This document shows positions 43,728-55,185 of a stretch of DNA of 64,000 nucleotides, piece after piece. Source of the stretch: Paulinella micropora (lineage: Eukaryota > Cercozoa > Imbricatea > Euglyphida > Paulinellidae); assembly GCA_019918135.1 (NCBI GenBank), contig WBZZ01006634.1, positions 16,493 to 80,492 of the forward strand. The letters run 5' to 3'. The first letter of the stretch is position 1. Each line of letters starts with the position of its first letter. The position numbers and the translations under genes were made by a program. Below the pieces are notes generated by a model. It made no database searches. It was not told the DNA's origin and worked only from the letters and a program-made list of their open reading frames with translations.

Positions 43728-44150
43728 ATGTGGCTAGCCATGGTCCTAGCGTTGACATCGGTTGCCCAGGCAGCCTGCGAGTTCCAGCAAGTCGAAAGCA
43801 AAGCACTGAAAGCGCCGTTGCAACAAGCAGACTGCTGGGGGCCTCTGCGTTGCAGCGTACACCCGCACCCGCTGCTGAGGGTGGAGGCGGACGGGAAGGC
43901 GGGCCGCCGTTACCGGATAAACGAACATAAGAGCCTAAGTGAAAAAGCAGGGTCCTTCGAGTACCTCTACGTTGACGACCGTAATCAAAGCGTCGAGGAG
44001 CCGCCGTTCACGATCCAATTGCGGTGCTTAAGCGTAGAGGACAGAGTTCGTGGCGCCGAGATTTCTTATCAGACAACATTCAGTTTCGTCCTTGAACCCA
44101 AAAGCGCTTACGCTGCCCTGGTGGCTTGTGCAGTACTGGCGTATGTATGT
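43728..44150 (+). CDS. Secreted or membrane protein running into a microsatellite
   Basis: ATG 43728 starts a clear signal peptide (MWLAMVLALTSVAQAACEF). About 110 residues of likely extracellular domain follow, with paired Cys (CEFQ, DCWGPLRCSVH, LRCLS) and RYRINEHKSLSEKAGSFEYL. At about residue 128 a hydrophobic stretch (AYAALVACAVLAYV) resembles a membrane helix. The frame then enters the ATAC microsatellite and encodes Val/Tyr/Cys and Thr/Tyr/Ile/His repeats to about 44,477. I end the credible part near 44,150. Either the microsatellite is in an intron starting at one of the GTATGT sites (GTATGT is an excellent donor), or expansion has truncated the gene. Confidence 0.55.
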
Positions 44151-44860
44151 GTGTATGTATGTGTGTATGTATGTATGTATCTCTATACATGTACATATGT
44201 ATGTACATGCATATATGCATACATACATACATACATACATAAATTCATACATAATATAGACATACATACCTTCCTACCTACAAAGAGACATAGTTATCAC
44301 ATACATACCATCCATCCATATACATACCATCCATACATATCATACATACATCATACATACATACATACATACATATCATACATATATACCTATATACATA
44401 CATACATACATACATACATACATGCAAACAAGCAAACATACATACATACATACATACATACATACATACATACATAGATACATACATACACTATGGTACG
44501 TTCATACATACACACGTACATACATGCATACAAAGACGTGCACACATACATACCTACATACCTACATAGATACATACATATACATGCATATACATACATA
44601 CATACATACACATACATAGATACATACATACGCATGTACATACATAAACATACGTACATACATATATACATACCGACGTAAACATACATACATAAATAAA
44701 CATAAATAAACATACTACGTACATAAATACAAACATACATGCATACACACAAACAAACATACATACAGACAGACATGCATGCATATACACATACATGCAT
44801 ACATACTTACATACATACGTTCTTACATACCTACACCTACACACATAAATGTATTCACCA
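44136..44860. repeat. ATAC/GTAT tetranucleotide array
   Basis: About 720 bp of imperfect (GTAT)n then (ACAT)n. Because the array changes strand sense near 44,215, it is partly self-complementary. Long open frames through it are artefacts. Confidence 0.95.
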
Positions 44861-45930
44861 CACTTTGAACCAAATATTTAGCATGTCTTTGCTCATGGGC
44901 TGCTCCTTTGAACGATCTATCACATGTTTGTATACTACTCTGTGTGTTCTGCGGTCGTAAGCATGATTTTCTCTTACGGTCACTTCGACTCGGATTACGC
45001 TGGATGTGACTTTCCTGGTTTACATTTTCACCATGAGATAAAAAATTAAGTCTAAAAATGGGGGAAAGGGGGGGGGAGGGGGGTCTAAAATTTTCCTGGA
45101 AAACGACAGATCTTTAAAACTAAATAGTGGATGTTGCCTTGCGGCTTCTCAATATTTGACCACTGAGAGCACTCCGACCCTCAACTTGAATGAGCACTCA
45201 GTGAAGCCAGCCGCGTGGAGGACTTGAATCACGAAACTTGAAGCCTTGCCGCGACTAGTGACAGGTGAAATGAAACTATTAATATTATATAATACTGACC
45301 TCACCAGAGTCTCAAGTTGCGGGCCCGCCAAGCCTGGTAGAGAGCTCAGAGAGCCTCGGAGGAAGGGTGGAGGGCGGGGGGGGGGGGGGGGGGGCGGGGT
45401 GAAACTAAGCTACTAAGGCTATTAATATTAAGCATAGTAATAGCGGCCTCCTTGGCGGCGGACTCCTGGGTAATATTAATCATAGTAGTAGCGGCCTCCT
45501 TAGCGGACTCATGGGCGGTTTTTTTGATCAGACTCAGGTATTTTTGACGTCATTCGTTTAATTTCGTTGTGTTGTTACCACAATGCTTGTCGTCACGGAT
45601 ATAAATTCATTACATAATACTGCCACGGTTTCTGTCACAAAGTTCTTCAGTTTACCAAAAATATTAATTATATAATAGTATTAATATTAATTATTAAATA
45701 TTATTAATATTTAATAATACAACTAACTAATATTGTTCATGAGTACTTCGGCAATCAATTTTGATAGGCACGATTACTTTCAAGAGAATTTTGCAGGTGA
45801 CCGTAGTGACGTCCAACAAATATTAAATAATTTAAAGATATTACTGAATATGTTATTTTTCAGGAAAATTTTACAGTCCCCCCCCCTCAATATTTTTAGA
45901 CTTATTCATAATTTTTATCTCGTGAAGGTA
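44861..45930. other. AT-rich gene-free stretch
   Basis: No gene supported. Contains a G run (about 45,377-45,393), a short duplicated unit (TAGCGGCCTCCTT repeated at 45,440 and 45,492) and a very AT-rich patch (45,655-45,735) of TATTAATATTAAT words. Confidence 0.5.
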
Positions 45931-45939
45931 CCGGTAGCA

Positions 45940-46685
45940 GGGAGAAAGAAAAACCCACGACGAGCGCAAAAAAAGCATTGGCACGGTCGCTGCCCCGGCG
46001 ATTTTGGCGCGCTAATTGAGCACAACAGACTCTTTGGCGTGAAAGGAATTTTATCGAATCTTGCGTGCGTTGGGGTTTTTAGATAGAAAAAAAAGTATCG
46101 TCGGCCGCCAAGGAAGGTTTGCCCCAAAAATCGGGGGGAAGGAGGGGGGGGGGGGGGTTAGAGAGAGAGAGAGAGAAAAAAAAATTGTTTCCCCGGTTTT
46201 CGGGAGAAGGGCCGGGGGGACAGGAAAAAATCAGACCCACAAATTCTCCCAGGCCCCGGGTGTGTGTGTGTGTGGGGGGGGGGGGGGAATGATGAGAGTG
46301 AAAAAAATCACGACGAGCAAAAGAAAATGTAGTTTGGCCGCTGACCCGGCGATGTTGGCGAGCTGGGGGTGCATGACGGACTGTTGGGCTTGAAAAAAAT
46401 CGAACTGAATCTTGCGTGAAGGATGACTGTTGGATTTTTTACGCGCCCACCTGTCACCTCCGCTGTTGACAGGAATTCCACCCCGCGCATAGAAGAAAAT
46501 TTTTCCTCCTCGGCCGCCAAAAAATGTTCCCCCTGATTTACGGGGAAGGCCGGGGGGGGGGGGCGGGTGTAGAAAAAATCTGTTCCTCGATTTTTGGGGA
46601 AGGCCTGGGGTGGGGTGGGGGCGGGGCAGAAAAAATTTGTTCCATGATTTTTGGGGAAAGCCCGGGAGGGGGCAAATGGTGTCAG
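45940..46685. repeat. Two diverged repeat families (about 130 bp and 60-90 bp units)
   Basis: A ~130-bp block at 45,950-46,085 recurs, diverged, at about 46,305-46,442 (shared words: CACGACGAGC, CGGCGAT.TTGGCG, GAATCTTGCGTG). Interleaved are about five copies of a 60-90-bp unit with core TGTTCC..GATTTTTGGGGAAGGCC and a G run. No gene is supported. Confidence 0.6.
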
Positions 46686-46689
46686 GAAA

Positions 46690-47480
46690 AAAAATCGACG
46701 AACTCCTACTCGTACCCCTTCTCCTTCTCTTCTTATGCCTCCTCTTTCTATTCCTCTTCCTCCTCCTCTTACTCCTACTCGTACCCCTTCTCCTTCTCTT
46801 CTTATTCTTGTCCTCTTCCTACTCTATTTCTACTATTCCTCTTCGTTGTCTTTTCCCCTTCTCCTCTTACCTTCCCTTCTACTACTCCTCTTACTCAGGC
46901 TTCTCCTACTCCTACTGTACTCTTAGTCGTACTCCTACTCTTCCTCTTCCAGGATTCCTCTTCTTCCTAGTCTTCCTCTTCCTCCTCATCTTATTCCTCC
47001 ACCTCTTATTCTCTTTCCTTTTAACTATTCCTACTTCTTCTTTTCTCCTCCTTCACTCCCTCGTCTTCCTACTTTCTCCTAATCTTCAAGGATTCCTCTT
47101 CTTCCTCATCCTCCTATTCCTCCACCTCTTTTCTACTCTTTCCTATTCCTCCTACTTCTTCTTCTTCTTCCTACTCCTCGTCTTGCTACTTTCCTCCTCC
47201 TAGTCCAACTTCCTAATCCTCGTCTTGCTATTTTTCTCCTACTCCAACTAATATGTAACTAGTCTACTCTACTCCCCGTACTCCTACTACTCTTCTTTTT
47301 CTTCATCATCTAAAATCTCCTCCTAATGTGACTGCCGACTACTACTACAGTTACTACTATGTAACTAGTCTACTCTACTCTCGTACTCCTACCTGCTCCT
47401 CTTCCTTTTCATCATCTCAACTCTCCTCCTAATGTAACTGCTACTACTACTCCAACTCCTACTCCTGCTCACTCCTGCCT
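46690..47480. repeat. Polypyrimidine (CTCCTA/CTT-rich) tract
   Basis: About 790 bp of almost pure C/T on the + strand with degenerate TCCTACTCC and CTCTTCCTC words, followed to ~47,575 by an AGC-rich stretch. Frames here give only Ser/Leu/Phe repeats. Confidence 0.85.
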
Positions 47481-47699
47481 AGTCGTAGCAGCCGCAGCAG
47501 TAGTTGCAGCAGCAGCAGCACAGTAACAGCAGTAACACTAGCACAAGCAGCAGTAGCAGCTATGGCAGCTGGGAAGCAGGTGTAACTAAGCAGAAAGAGA
47601 GTAGGGAGCGAGAATGAATCAATAAGGTAGAGATGAGTGGATTGAAGACGCGTACACGCGTAACCGTCCAAACCCGTATATGATATGGTTTTGGGATTT

Positions 47700-48303
47700 G
47701 TGTGTGTGTTTACACATACATCAATCTGTCTTATTTTACCGGTTGGCCTGAAAGAACAGGATGCCAATTTGCCCGGGGTGGGATAATCCATTGCCTTTTT
47801 GTCCCGGCCCGCGCAGGGAAAATGGCATTTGCCATCCACAACCACAACTATGCCGCAAACACAAGTTTGACAGGCTACGTGTCGGTTAACCGTGACCGTT
47901 ACGTCCGTACCCAGGCGTAGCAGCTACGTATCGGTTAACCCCAGCAGTTACATCGATAGACGTAGCGGCTACGTGAAGAGCCACGTCAGGTGGCGTCAGG
48001 TGGCAGGAAACACTTGATTTTTGTGGTGGTGGGATTCTAGAATTTCTAAAAAGCTAAACTTTGCGGCTTTCCCCTGCAAATTTGGCTAGTCATTTCAAGT
48101 CGGGGAAAGTGGCATTCGACCGTTCGGGACACGCGCTATCAGAATATACAATAAAAGTTTTTCTGGTGGGCGGTGGCACCGGACCCCCACCCACAAGTGT
48201 GAGTCCCTTTATTTTTTGGATTAATACCAGCCACAAATTTTTTTTCACAAAAAACCGACGATTTACTAAACGCTAAACCCTTGCAGTTTCTGATCTCGCA
48301 TGC
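47700..48303. other. Intergenic with short inverted/direct repeats
   Basis: No gene supported. Around 47,875-47,975, GCTACGT and CGGTTAACC occur repeatedly (GCTACGTGTCGGTTAACC, then GCTACGTATCGGTTAACC about 50 bp later, then GGCTACGTGAAG). These may be remnants of a short tandem repeat. Confidence 0.45.
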
Positions 48304-49474
48304 ATGTCTATGTTACTCAGAGTTGTTGATGCTATTGTTTCAGCCAGTGCCGCATCTAAGGGAAGCTCGGTAGAGAGTTTAGCTCCTGCCGAGCAGACCG
48401 AACGAACGGCACTGAGCAAAGAATGCGAGGAAGACGGTAGTTCCACGGCAGGCTCGGCAGAGAGTCTAGCTCCTGTCCGACAAGCCGCGCAACTGCTGGA
48501 GTCCTTGCAAAGCAGCAACGGTGATGATGACAAGACAGCTGCGAGTGTGGCTACTGCAAAGCAAACCAAACGACTTATGATGGAAAGCAGTGACGATGAG
48601 GATGGCTGCGGCCACTCTGCTGCTAAAGCAGATACTCTGCCGTACGGGTCGGACGACGACCACACTGAGTCTGGTTCGGACCGTGGTGACGGCTGGTCTA
48701 CCCTCAACACAGCCAACAGAGAGTACACGTTTATCACCTACGACCCCTGGTTCGTACACCATGCAAAGGGGGAGATCATATTGGGTGTGAAGTCTGAGCG
48801 CAAAGACGTAGAAAAGGCGCAATGTGACCAGATCGCGAGGAAGATAGATGACTTTCTCAGTGAGCACTCGGGGCGCGCGTTAGAGATGCGAGAGAGGCAC
48901 CTCAAGGCCGCGATCTTGGCGGGCGAGAAGAGAATGAAGATTTACCTGGAACTCAAGGCACAACTGAAGAGGGAGCCTACCGACGCCGAGCGGCAGTTGG
49001 CGGGGGCTTACGCAGAGGCTTATTATCCGCAGGACTGCAAGGGAGACGTGCCACTTGGCACAGGAAAAGTTCTACAGGAGCAGGGCAGCGGCAACAGAGA
49101 CTGTGACACACGCGTACTTGAACTTGCTGCCGTCGGCGTCTAGTAAGAAATCTGGCTATCGCAGGCGCCTCGTCCGCAGCCTGCATACTGCTTCTCTCAG
49201 TTCTTTCTGCCACGAAGACGCGAAGGATTACTGGTACGTCGACGCAGACGGCGTCGTTTGGCAACCACGCCTGCTTAAGAGCGCCTCTTTCAACGACATC
49301 GCCCGCAGCCGTGTACGCGGGGACCTGCTTGTGGCGTGTGATGGACACTGCGTCGCGGTCCGCAAGAACAAGATCCTCAACGCCGGTTCCAAGCGGGAGA
49401 TGCCACTGACGCGCGCGAACCTCATCAGCGTCGGGATCAAGGGAGGGTATCACATCGAGGTCGCTAGGTTGTAG
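48304..49474 (+). pseudogene. Hypothetical acidic protein gene with an internal frame change
   Basis: ATG 48304 begins a ~279-residue frame. Its first half is Ser/Asp-rich and contains two similar units (SVESLAPAEQTERTALS and SAESLAPVRQAAQLL), then YTFITYDPWFVHHAKGEI and a basic helical segment (RHLKAAILAGEKRMKIYLEL). Around 49,000-49,060 the plausible reading moves to the +1-shifted frame: LAQEKFYRSRAAATETVTH, KKSGYRRRLVRSLHTASLS, YWYVDADGVVWQPRLLK, DLLVACDGHCVAVRKNKIL, ending at TAG 49472-49474. A one-base indel or an undetected intron would join them into a ~390-residue protein. No family recognised. AATTATTAAAAG shortly downstream could serve 3'-end formation. Confidence 0.5.
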
Positions 49475-49649
49475 ACATTTTTTCTGTCATTGGATTATTA
49501 AAAGTACATGTCTGTCTGGTTTACATACTTTTGTGTGTGTGCTTGTGTGACTGTGCAATACAGCTTGTACCGGGCCGTGCAGAGAACTGAACGTGCCCGA
49601 GGTAAGTACATTTTGTTAAAGAACACCCGTCACTAATAGCACAGAAAAC

Positions 49650-50735
49650 TTCCCGTGAAATCTCACAGTCTGGACCTTTTGATAGTATCTCCCCTCCTAT
49701 ACAGGGCTGAATTCTATCAAAAGGTCCAGACTGTGAGATTTCCCGGAGAAAAGGGGAAAAAGGGGGGGGGAGGAGAGGGGGGGGGAGGGGTTGCCGCCTA
49801 ACTGATCAGCGGCGGTCTCCACTTAGCCGTCTTGCGGTGGGTGCACTTCCTCACTCCCTTCCCTCTCCCTTGTTTCCCCGTGAAATCTCACAGTCTGGAC
49901 CTTTCGTCAGAAATTAGCTTGTATAGGGACGGATTTTTAACGAAAGGTCCGCCACTGAACCGTCTGGCGCCGGGTGCCACCCCCCTTCCCCCCCTTCCCC
50001 GCCATTTTTTTCCCCGGGAAATCTCGCGGTCTGGACCTTTTCGTCGGAAATTAGCTTGTATAGGGGCTGATTTTTGACGAAAGGTCCGCAATCAGGTGAA
50101 TTTTGGCGGCTGGTGCCACTTCCCGGGAAATCTCACGGTCTGGACCTTTCGTCAGAAATTAGCTTGTATAGGGACGGATTTTTAACGAAAGGTCCACGAT
50201 CCGGGAAATCTGCCTGGTTCAGTGGCGGGCTGTTGACGAAAGGTCCGCCATTGGACCGTTTTACGGCGACTTCCTCCCCTCCTCCCTCCCCTCTCTCCTT
50301 TTCCCCGTGAAATCTCACAGTCTGGACCTTTCGTCGGAAATTAGCTTGTATAGGGGCTGATTTTTAACGAAAGGTCCGCGATCCGGGAAATCAGCCTGGT
50401 TCAGTGGCGGGCTGTTGATGACGAAAGGTCCGCCATTGGACCGTTTTGCGGCGAGTGCACTTCCCGCCTCCCTTCCCTCTCTCCTTTTCCCCGTGAAATC
50501 TCACAGTCCGGACCTTTCGTCAGAAATTAGCTTGTATAGAGGCGGATTTTTAACGAAAGGTCCGGAATCCGGGAAATTGGCCTGGTCTGGACCTTTCGTC
50601 AGAAATTCGGTTGTATAGAGGCTGATTTTTAACGAAAGGTCCGGAATCCGGGAAATCGGCCTGGTCTGGACCTTTCGTCAGAAATTAGCTTGTATAGAGG
50701 CGGATTTTTAACGAAAGGTCCGGAAGGCAGGTTGG
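49650..50735. repeat. Cluster of eight short hairpin repeats
   Basis: Eight copies (near 49,655, 49,880, 50,020, 50,125, 50,305, 50,490, 50,585 and 50,662) of a ~55-bp unit bounded by GGACCTTTCGTCAG and TTAACGAAAGGTCC arms, around a conserved centre (AATTAGCTTGTATAGG). Most are preceded by GAAATCTCACAGTCT. The first copy is different: its arms extend to a perfect 28-bp inverted repeat starting AAATCTCACAGTCTGG. The units resemble miniature inverted-repeat elements or a structured tandem array. No coding frame is convincing here. Confidence 0.85.
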
Positions 50736-51003
50736 GGTGCTTTAGCAGCAGGGGTTGTGGGGGTTGCGGGGGCCTCAGCAGCAAAAGGTTGCGTGGGAGG
50801 AGGGGGAGGGGGAGCGCCCCGGGTCGGCGACCTTTGGTCCAGGGATTTGCGGAAAAATTTCGCTAAAAAAATTTCGATAGGCCTGAGGGGACAAAAAGGC
50901 AATGGCCACTGTCCGGCCGGGCGAGGGTGACGTGGCGGTTTCGTCGTCGTGACCAGGTCACTTTCCTCGAGTTTTTGCTCGAGGGAAATGGTAGCAGCCG
51001 GAA

Positions 51004-51643
51004 CTAGAACAAAGGAATCGCGTAACTTTGGGATCCCATTTTTTCCCAAATTTTCTAAGGTTTTGGCTGGTTTTTTCAAAACTCTCAGGATACGTGTAGA
51101 AACGATGCCGATGCTAGGAAAACTTATTAAAACGATATTAAAACATGTTTTTATTAATTTAGACTGACTTTGACTTCACTTCAACAGTACTCCGGAGGCG
51201 GTCCGGACCTGTCTGACATACGTATTTTTCGAGTTTTCGTACATGTCAAATCAGCGGGTTTTGATAGCAAATTCAAGGGCGATGCAGGAAAACATGTTTT
51301 TAATGTTTGCAACTATTTACTATTGCAGTCTGAGCTCATTCTAAGAATGTTTACGGACTTGGAGCCACGGGCGCAGACTTGCACTGACTCAGCAGTGTAC
51401 TACACAACTACACCCAAGTCAGAGCATAGTCGTGCGTCCTCTGCTACAAAATCAGCGTAAAATGGCAGACAATCGATATAATTACTAAATTATCATTATT
51501 TCCTGACATTTCACTTATTGTCAGCCATATAGAATGACTTTGTGACTTGACTTGGGCGTGCGTGCTGTCACGGTCACACAGCGAACGCTAACCCAAGTCA
51601 AGGCACCGACAAAAAAGGGAAGGCACAAAGCGGCATAAGCGGC
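51004..51643 (+). repeat. Left terminal inverted repeat
   Basis: 640 bp matching the reverse complement of 62844-63478 with roughly ten differences (for example a 6-bp indel in GCTGTCACGGTCACACAG). It contains recurring words that could be transposase-binding sites: AAAACATGTTTTTA twice, and CAAGTCA/TGACTTG at least four times. Confidence 0.95.
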
Positions 51644-51822
51644 GATGTTTGTATTTCTACTTGTTTTCAAGGTAAAAAAATAGCTGCCCATCCAAGACAG
51701 CTAGCTCTTGTTGGATTTGAACTTGATCTGACTGACTAACAGCCCCCACCATCACATAGCCTTCAGTGTCGCCTACATAAACAGACAAAATATTTAAGGC
51801 AACATGCAGCGACCGAGTACCT

Positions 51823-53652
51823 TTACGAGCGCCGCATTGCCATGGACGCCAAGGCGAAATCAAAGTATGGGTTGCCTCCGGCGGGCGAGGCTGGCAAGTT
51901 GGTGACAGTGCTGGCAGCGGTGCTGCGTGCAGGGGATCCGGACGTGACCGCTATGCCTACCCTCTCACACAATCTCTCTACCATTCTCTCCAACAGATCC
52001 TCCTTGTCAATTGCTGGAGGTTGTGGTTTGTTGCCGGTTTTGGTGATTTTCTTCTCAACCGGTTCATCCTCACCATCCTCTGCCTCGCCCTCATCTGCCT
52101 CTTGCACACGTGGAGTATTTTTCTTACTACCCTTTATCTTATTGTGTTTTGTTTGTTCTGCTTTTTGCTTTTGTTTTTCTTCTTGTTCTTTTTCCTGTGC
52201 TTCTTTTGCCTGTCTTTCCCGTTCTTGCTGCTGTCTGTCTTCTAACAACTTAGTTATGTTCTGAGTGTGCTTGCCTAGTGCGATCGCTAGCATGGCTTCA
52301 ACCTGGCCCGCGGTAAGGGAGGCAGGCGCTTCTCCTCCCTCCTCCTCCTCCTCCTCCTCCTCCGCCTTCTGCACCCACAATGTATTTGCAGAAATAAAAG
52401 CGAACAGCGTTTGCATACGGAAAGCTAAAGCAGATTATGTGAGATTATGTAATATTAGAAGCTTTACCTTACTCACAGACTTGGACTTGTCTTTGGGCTT
52501 CTTGCCCCCCGACGGAGTTTCTACACATAATTGACACACACCATAAAGTCCGGACATAAATGCAGCAGCAATATGCAACGATGGACGAAAATCAAATGAG
52601 TTTCCTTACTTTTGTTGTTGGTCTTGGGCTTTTTGGTTGCTGGCTCCGGCATTATAACCTCCTCGACCTCCTCCTCGTCTCCGTCCATGCCTGCAGTAGT
52701 TTCTGCATATACACACACATAAAACTCAGACTTGCGAGGCAAGGCAAGAAACAGCCTGACCATTTTTGAGGTTTTTGACCCTGAGAGAATTTCGCGGCAT
52801 AGTCACGGCGGCGGAGTTGGACTTGGGGAGTTTCTAAACGACAAGGTGGGGGGGGGGGGGGGGGAGAGGTAAAGACAAAGAAAGAAAAAAAGAAAGAAAG
52901 AAAGAAAAAAAGAAAAAAAGAAAGAAAAAAAGAAAGAAAAAAGAAAGAAAGAAAGAAAGAAAAAGAAAGGAAGGAAAAGAAAGAATGTGTGTATGTACAT
53001 TTGCTTCGGCAGCACAGTCCGCCAGAAGGAACTCCAGCTTTCTCCACTTGCGAAGAAGGGGGGGGATGGTGGGATTCCCAACGTACGGCTTAAACAAGGG
53101 GGCTATATCTTTGTCGAAGTCCAAGGGTGAATCTCCAAGGTAGACGGAGCGCTTGTAGTTGAAAACGTAAAAGCCCAGCAGCTGCAGATGCTTCGAGTCT
53201 GCAACCCCGTCCCCGGTGGTGTCGACTTCCCGAACGGCCATGATGTAGCGTTTGGTGCCTAAATTGAGGAAAGAAAGAATAAATTAACAACAAATCAATA
53301 AATAATAACAACAATATTAACAACAAAAGAGAGAGAAAGAGAGGTGGGGGGGGGGAGAGAGACACTGCAGGAAGAAGAAGAAAAAGAAGAAGAAAGAAAG
53401 AATAAAAAAAAGGGGGGGTGGGAGAGGAAGACAATGACAGAAATACTATTAGAGAGATAGAGGGCGAGAGAGAGAGAGAGACCTGTCAGAGAGAGAGAGA
53501 GAGAGAGAGAGAGGCAGAAGGAATTTTTACTTCGGTTTCTGTCGGCTTGACCCTTTTTGCGCCAATCCGGTGGAAAGATCAAGGCTAGCCTGCAAGGGAC
53601 AGTGGATGGCGTGAGGGTGGGACTGGGGAGGGAGAGAGAGGGGGGGGGGGGG

Positions 53653-53688
<36 letters not shown>

Positions 53689-53999
53689 GGAGAGAGAGAC
53701 CCAGGAGCGCTTGCTGTTTCCCATTCGCAGGTTTCCACTTGCGTCTTGGGGCCCAACAGAAAATCGTGGTACTTGGTCAGCCTGACGTTGAGTACCAAGG
53801 CTCCCTCCCGGACCTTGTTGTCGTCCGTCGTCAGCTTCAACAGCAAGCTTCCCCCCGTCCCAACATCAACAACATCAGCAACAACAACAACAACAGAAAA
53901 GACAAGAAGAAGAAGAAGAAGAAGAAGAAGAAGAAGAAGAAGAAGAAGAAGAAGAAGGAAAAGGAGGAGGAGGAGGAGGAGGGGGAGAAGAAGAAGAAG

Positions 54000-54031
<32 letters not shown>

Positions 54032-54120
54032 TGTATGTATGTATGAAAGTTTGTATGTTTGTATGTATGTATCTATGTATGTGTGTATATGTATGTATAC
54101 CAGTCCAACAACAACAAGTT

Positions 54121-54156
<36 letters not shown>

Positions 54157-54323
54157 GAAAAGAGAAGAAGAAGAAGAAGAAGAAGAAGAAGAAGAAGAAG
54201 AAGAAGAAGAAGAAGAAGAAGAAGAAGAAGAAGAAGAAGAACAGAAAAGAAGAAGAAGAAGAAGAAGAAGAAGAAGAACAACAACAACAACAACAACAGA
54301 AAAGAGAAGAAGAAGAAGAAGAA

Positions 54324-54388
<65 letters not shown>

Positions 54389-54487
54389 AGTATGTATGTA
54401 TGTATGAAAGTTTGTATGTTTGTATGTAATAAAATGTATCTATGTATGTGTGTATATGTATGTATACCAGTCCAACAACAACAAGCT

Positions 54488-54520
<33 letters not shown>

Positions 54521-54647
54521 GAAAAGAGAAGAAGAAGAAGAAGAAGAAGAAGAAGAACAGAAAAGAGAAGAAGAAGAAGAAGAAGAAGAAGAAGAAGAAG
54601 AAGAAGAACAACAACAACAACAACAACAACAGAAAAGAGAAGAAGAA

Positions 54648-54742
<95 letters not shown>

Positions 54743-55033
54743 AGAAGAAGAAAAAGAAGAAGAAGAAGAAGTATGTATGTATGTATGAATCTTTGTATGT
54801 TTGTATGTATGGATGTATGTGTGTATATGTATGTATACCAGTCCAACAACAACAAGTTACAACAACAACAACAACAACAGAAAAGAGAAGAAGAAGAAGA
54901 AGAAGAAGAAGAAGAAGAAGAAGAAGAAGAACAGAAAAGAGAAGAAGAAGAAGAAGAAGAAGAAGAAGAAGAAGAAGAAGAAGAAGAAGAAGAAGAAGAA
55001 GAAGAAGAAGAACAACAACAACAACAGAAAATA

Positions 55034-55075
<42 letters not shown>

Positions 55076-55153
55076 AAACAAGAAGAAGAAGAAGAAGAAC
55101 AGAAAAGAGAAGAAGAAGAAGAAGAAGGAGGAGGAGGAGGAGGAGGAGGGGAG

Positions 55154-55185
<32 letters not shown>

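Noticed and set aside
44028..44844. Tyr/Ile/His/Thr and Met/Tyr/Val/Cys repeat frames
   Set aside because: They are products of the ATAC/GTAT array.
49650..50735. CRISPR-like array
   Set aside because: Units are themselves inverted repeats with variable spacing and recurring spacers; the genome is eukaryotic and no cas-like gene is present.
50708..51079. Pro-rich 123-residue frame on the - strand spanning the left transposon boundary
   Set aside because: It crosses from flank into the terminal repeat and has low-complexity Pro/Ala content; no support as a gene.
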